NCBI GenBank assembly: GCA_001412335.1
Contig: LKUF01000099.1
Span: 1 to 6,717 of the forward strand
Direction of reading: 5' to 3'
From: Methanolinea sp. SDB
Lineage (GTDB): Archaea; Halobacteriota; Methanomicrobia; Methanomicrobiales; Methanospirillaceae
Length of the DNA stretch: 6,717 nucleotides
Below, in pieces: positions 6,062 to 6,717 of the stretch; within the stretch, counting starts at the first letter, position 1; every line of letters starts with the position of its first letter. The position numbers and the translations under genes were made by a program. A model generated the notes under the pieces. It was not told the origin of the DNA, did not search any database, and saw nothing but the letters and a program-made list of their open reading frames with translations.

Positions 6062-6717
6062 AAGACGTTCGCTTCCGTGTAGACCAGCACCTGGCCCTCC
6101 TGGATCTCGTAGGGCTTGATCTCACGCGAATGGGCGGAGAGGCGCATCTTGACCACCTCGAGGGCGAGGTGTACACTGGTCAGGTCTGACGGGCGCACAT
6201 ACCGGAGCACTATCACGCTGTCGGCAAGGTATTCCAGCAGTCCGTGCCTGCTTGCGAAACTGTCATGCCTGTCGGTCTCGCTCGTCAGGACGATCGTGCA
6301 CTTCTGGTCGCGCAGCCCGTCGACAAACCGGAACATCTCCCTCCTCCGCTCGGAATCTTTCTCGAAGAGGTCTTCAAACAGCGAAACGGGGTCGATGACC
6401 ACACGTTTTGCATTCAGTTTCCTGACAAGCTGCGGAAGTTCGTTCTTCAGGCTGTTGATCGCCAGGTTGAAGTCAAGCGGATCGAGCTTCAGGACCGTGA
6501 ATGTCTTTCCGACATATGGCGAGACATCCCAGCCCTTCTGCTCCATGTACCGGTGAATCCGGTCCTCTCTCTCTTCCAGGCTGATGTAAATGACATTATC
6601 GCCCGAAACAAGCCCCTCCCAGATGAAATGAAGGGCAAAGGTGGTCTTGCCGGTACCGTAGGTCCCGATGATGGCACAGATGCTTCCCGGGAGAAGACCC
6701 CCGCCCATCATCTGGTC
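6058..6717 (-). CDS. KaiC/RAD55-like single-domain ATPase (5' end cut by window edge)
   Basis: This RecA-fold ATPase belongs to the KaiC-like family widespread in archaea, members of which are proposed to act in signal transduction or as regulatory ATPases rather than in a clock. The window holds 219 residues plus the stop. The frame is open to the edge, with two codons (Asp-Gln) before the internal Met pair at 6711, so that Met is unlikely to be the true start and perhaps 20 residues are missing. Numbered from that Met, visible elements are MMGGGLLPGS (1-10), Walker A GTYGTGKTT (16-24), the catalytic glutamate pair in SLEER (44-48), Walker B VVIDPVS (104-110), a SETDRHD segment (144-150) and the family's KMRLSAHSREIKPYEI tail (188-203). 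All ATPase residues look intact. Only one KaiC domain is present. The gene converges on the BofA-like gene and overlaps it by 4 nt. A GvpD- or RadA-related name is possible, but the K-M-R...H...P-x-E-I tail favours KaiC-like. Confidence 0.88.
   Translation of the reverse strand, partial: DQMMGGGLLPGSICAIIGTYGTGKTTFALHFIWEGLVSGDNVIYISLEEREDRIHRYMEQKGWDVSPYVGKTFTVLKLDPLDFNLAINSLKNELPQLVRKLNAKRVVIDPVSLFEDLFEKDSERRREMFRFVDGLRDQKCTIVLTSETDRHDSFASRHGLLEYLADSVIVLRYVRPSDLTSVHLALEVVKMRLSAHSREIKPYEIQEGQVLVYTEANVF

Noticed and set aside
6116..6556. 146-codon plus-strand open frame beyond the BofA-like gene
   Set aside because: It is antisense to the KaiC-like ATPase, whose Walker motifs are intact, and its Ser/Arg-rich translation shows no motif.
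1..6717. Search for tRNA, rRNA, CRISPR repeats, insertion sequences and attachment sites
   Set aside because: Nearly every base is covered by recognised coding genes, and no repeated spacer pattern, terminal inverted repeats, transposase or cloverleaf-like segment was seen by eye.

Overview
The window is a gene-dense, GC-rich stretch of an archaeal chromosome, most probably from a methanogen of the Methanomicrobiales or a close relative. The archaeal call rests on three things. One is a LonB-type Lon protease with two membrane helices inserted in its AAA+ domain. Another is a short archaeal-type PRPP synthase encoded back to back with an RtcA-type RNA 3'-phosphate cyclase. The third is a single-domain KaiC/RAD55-like ATPase. 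The order-level placement is an impression from gene content and composition, not a computed result.

Layout: two minus-strand genes fill the left side, prs (332-1189) followed by the 5' part of rtcA (345 down to the window edge), overlapping by 14 nt. A short AT-richer divergent gap (1190-1273) probably holds the promoters for both directions. The plus strand then carries a tight four-gene run: lonB (1274-3184), tldD (3191-4522), the tldE/pmbA partner (4503-5792, 20-nt overlap) and a small membrane protein of the BofA family (5795-6061, 2-nt gap). A KaiC-like ATPase gene converges from the right edge (6717-6058). Its stop codon and that of the BofA-like gene lie in one shared CTAG.

The plus-strand run reads as a protein-turnover cassette. 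LonB is a membrane-anchored ATP-dependent protease, and TldD/TldE form a soluble Zn-metallopeptidase heterodimer that trims peptides or unfolded segments. The last gene resembles BofA, the Bacillus membrane protein that inhibits an intramembrane protease during sporulation. Archaea have neither sigma-K nor sporulation, so its place at the end of a protease operon is the most interesting point here: it may be a membrane regulator of proteolysis. That role is inferred from homology and gene order only.

No tRNA, rRNA, CRISPR array, insertion sequence or other mobile element is visible, and the only non-coding stretch longer than a few bases is the 84-bp divergent gap.
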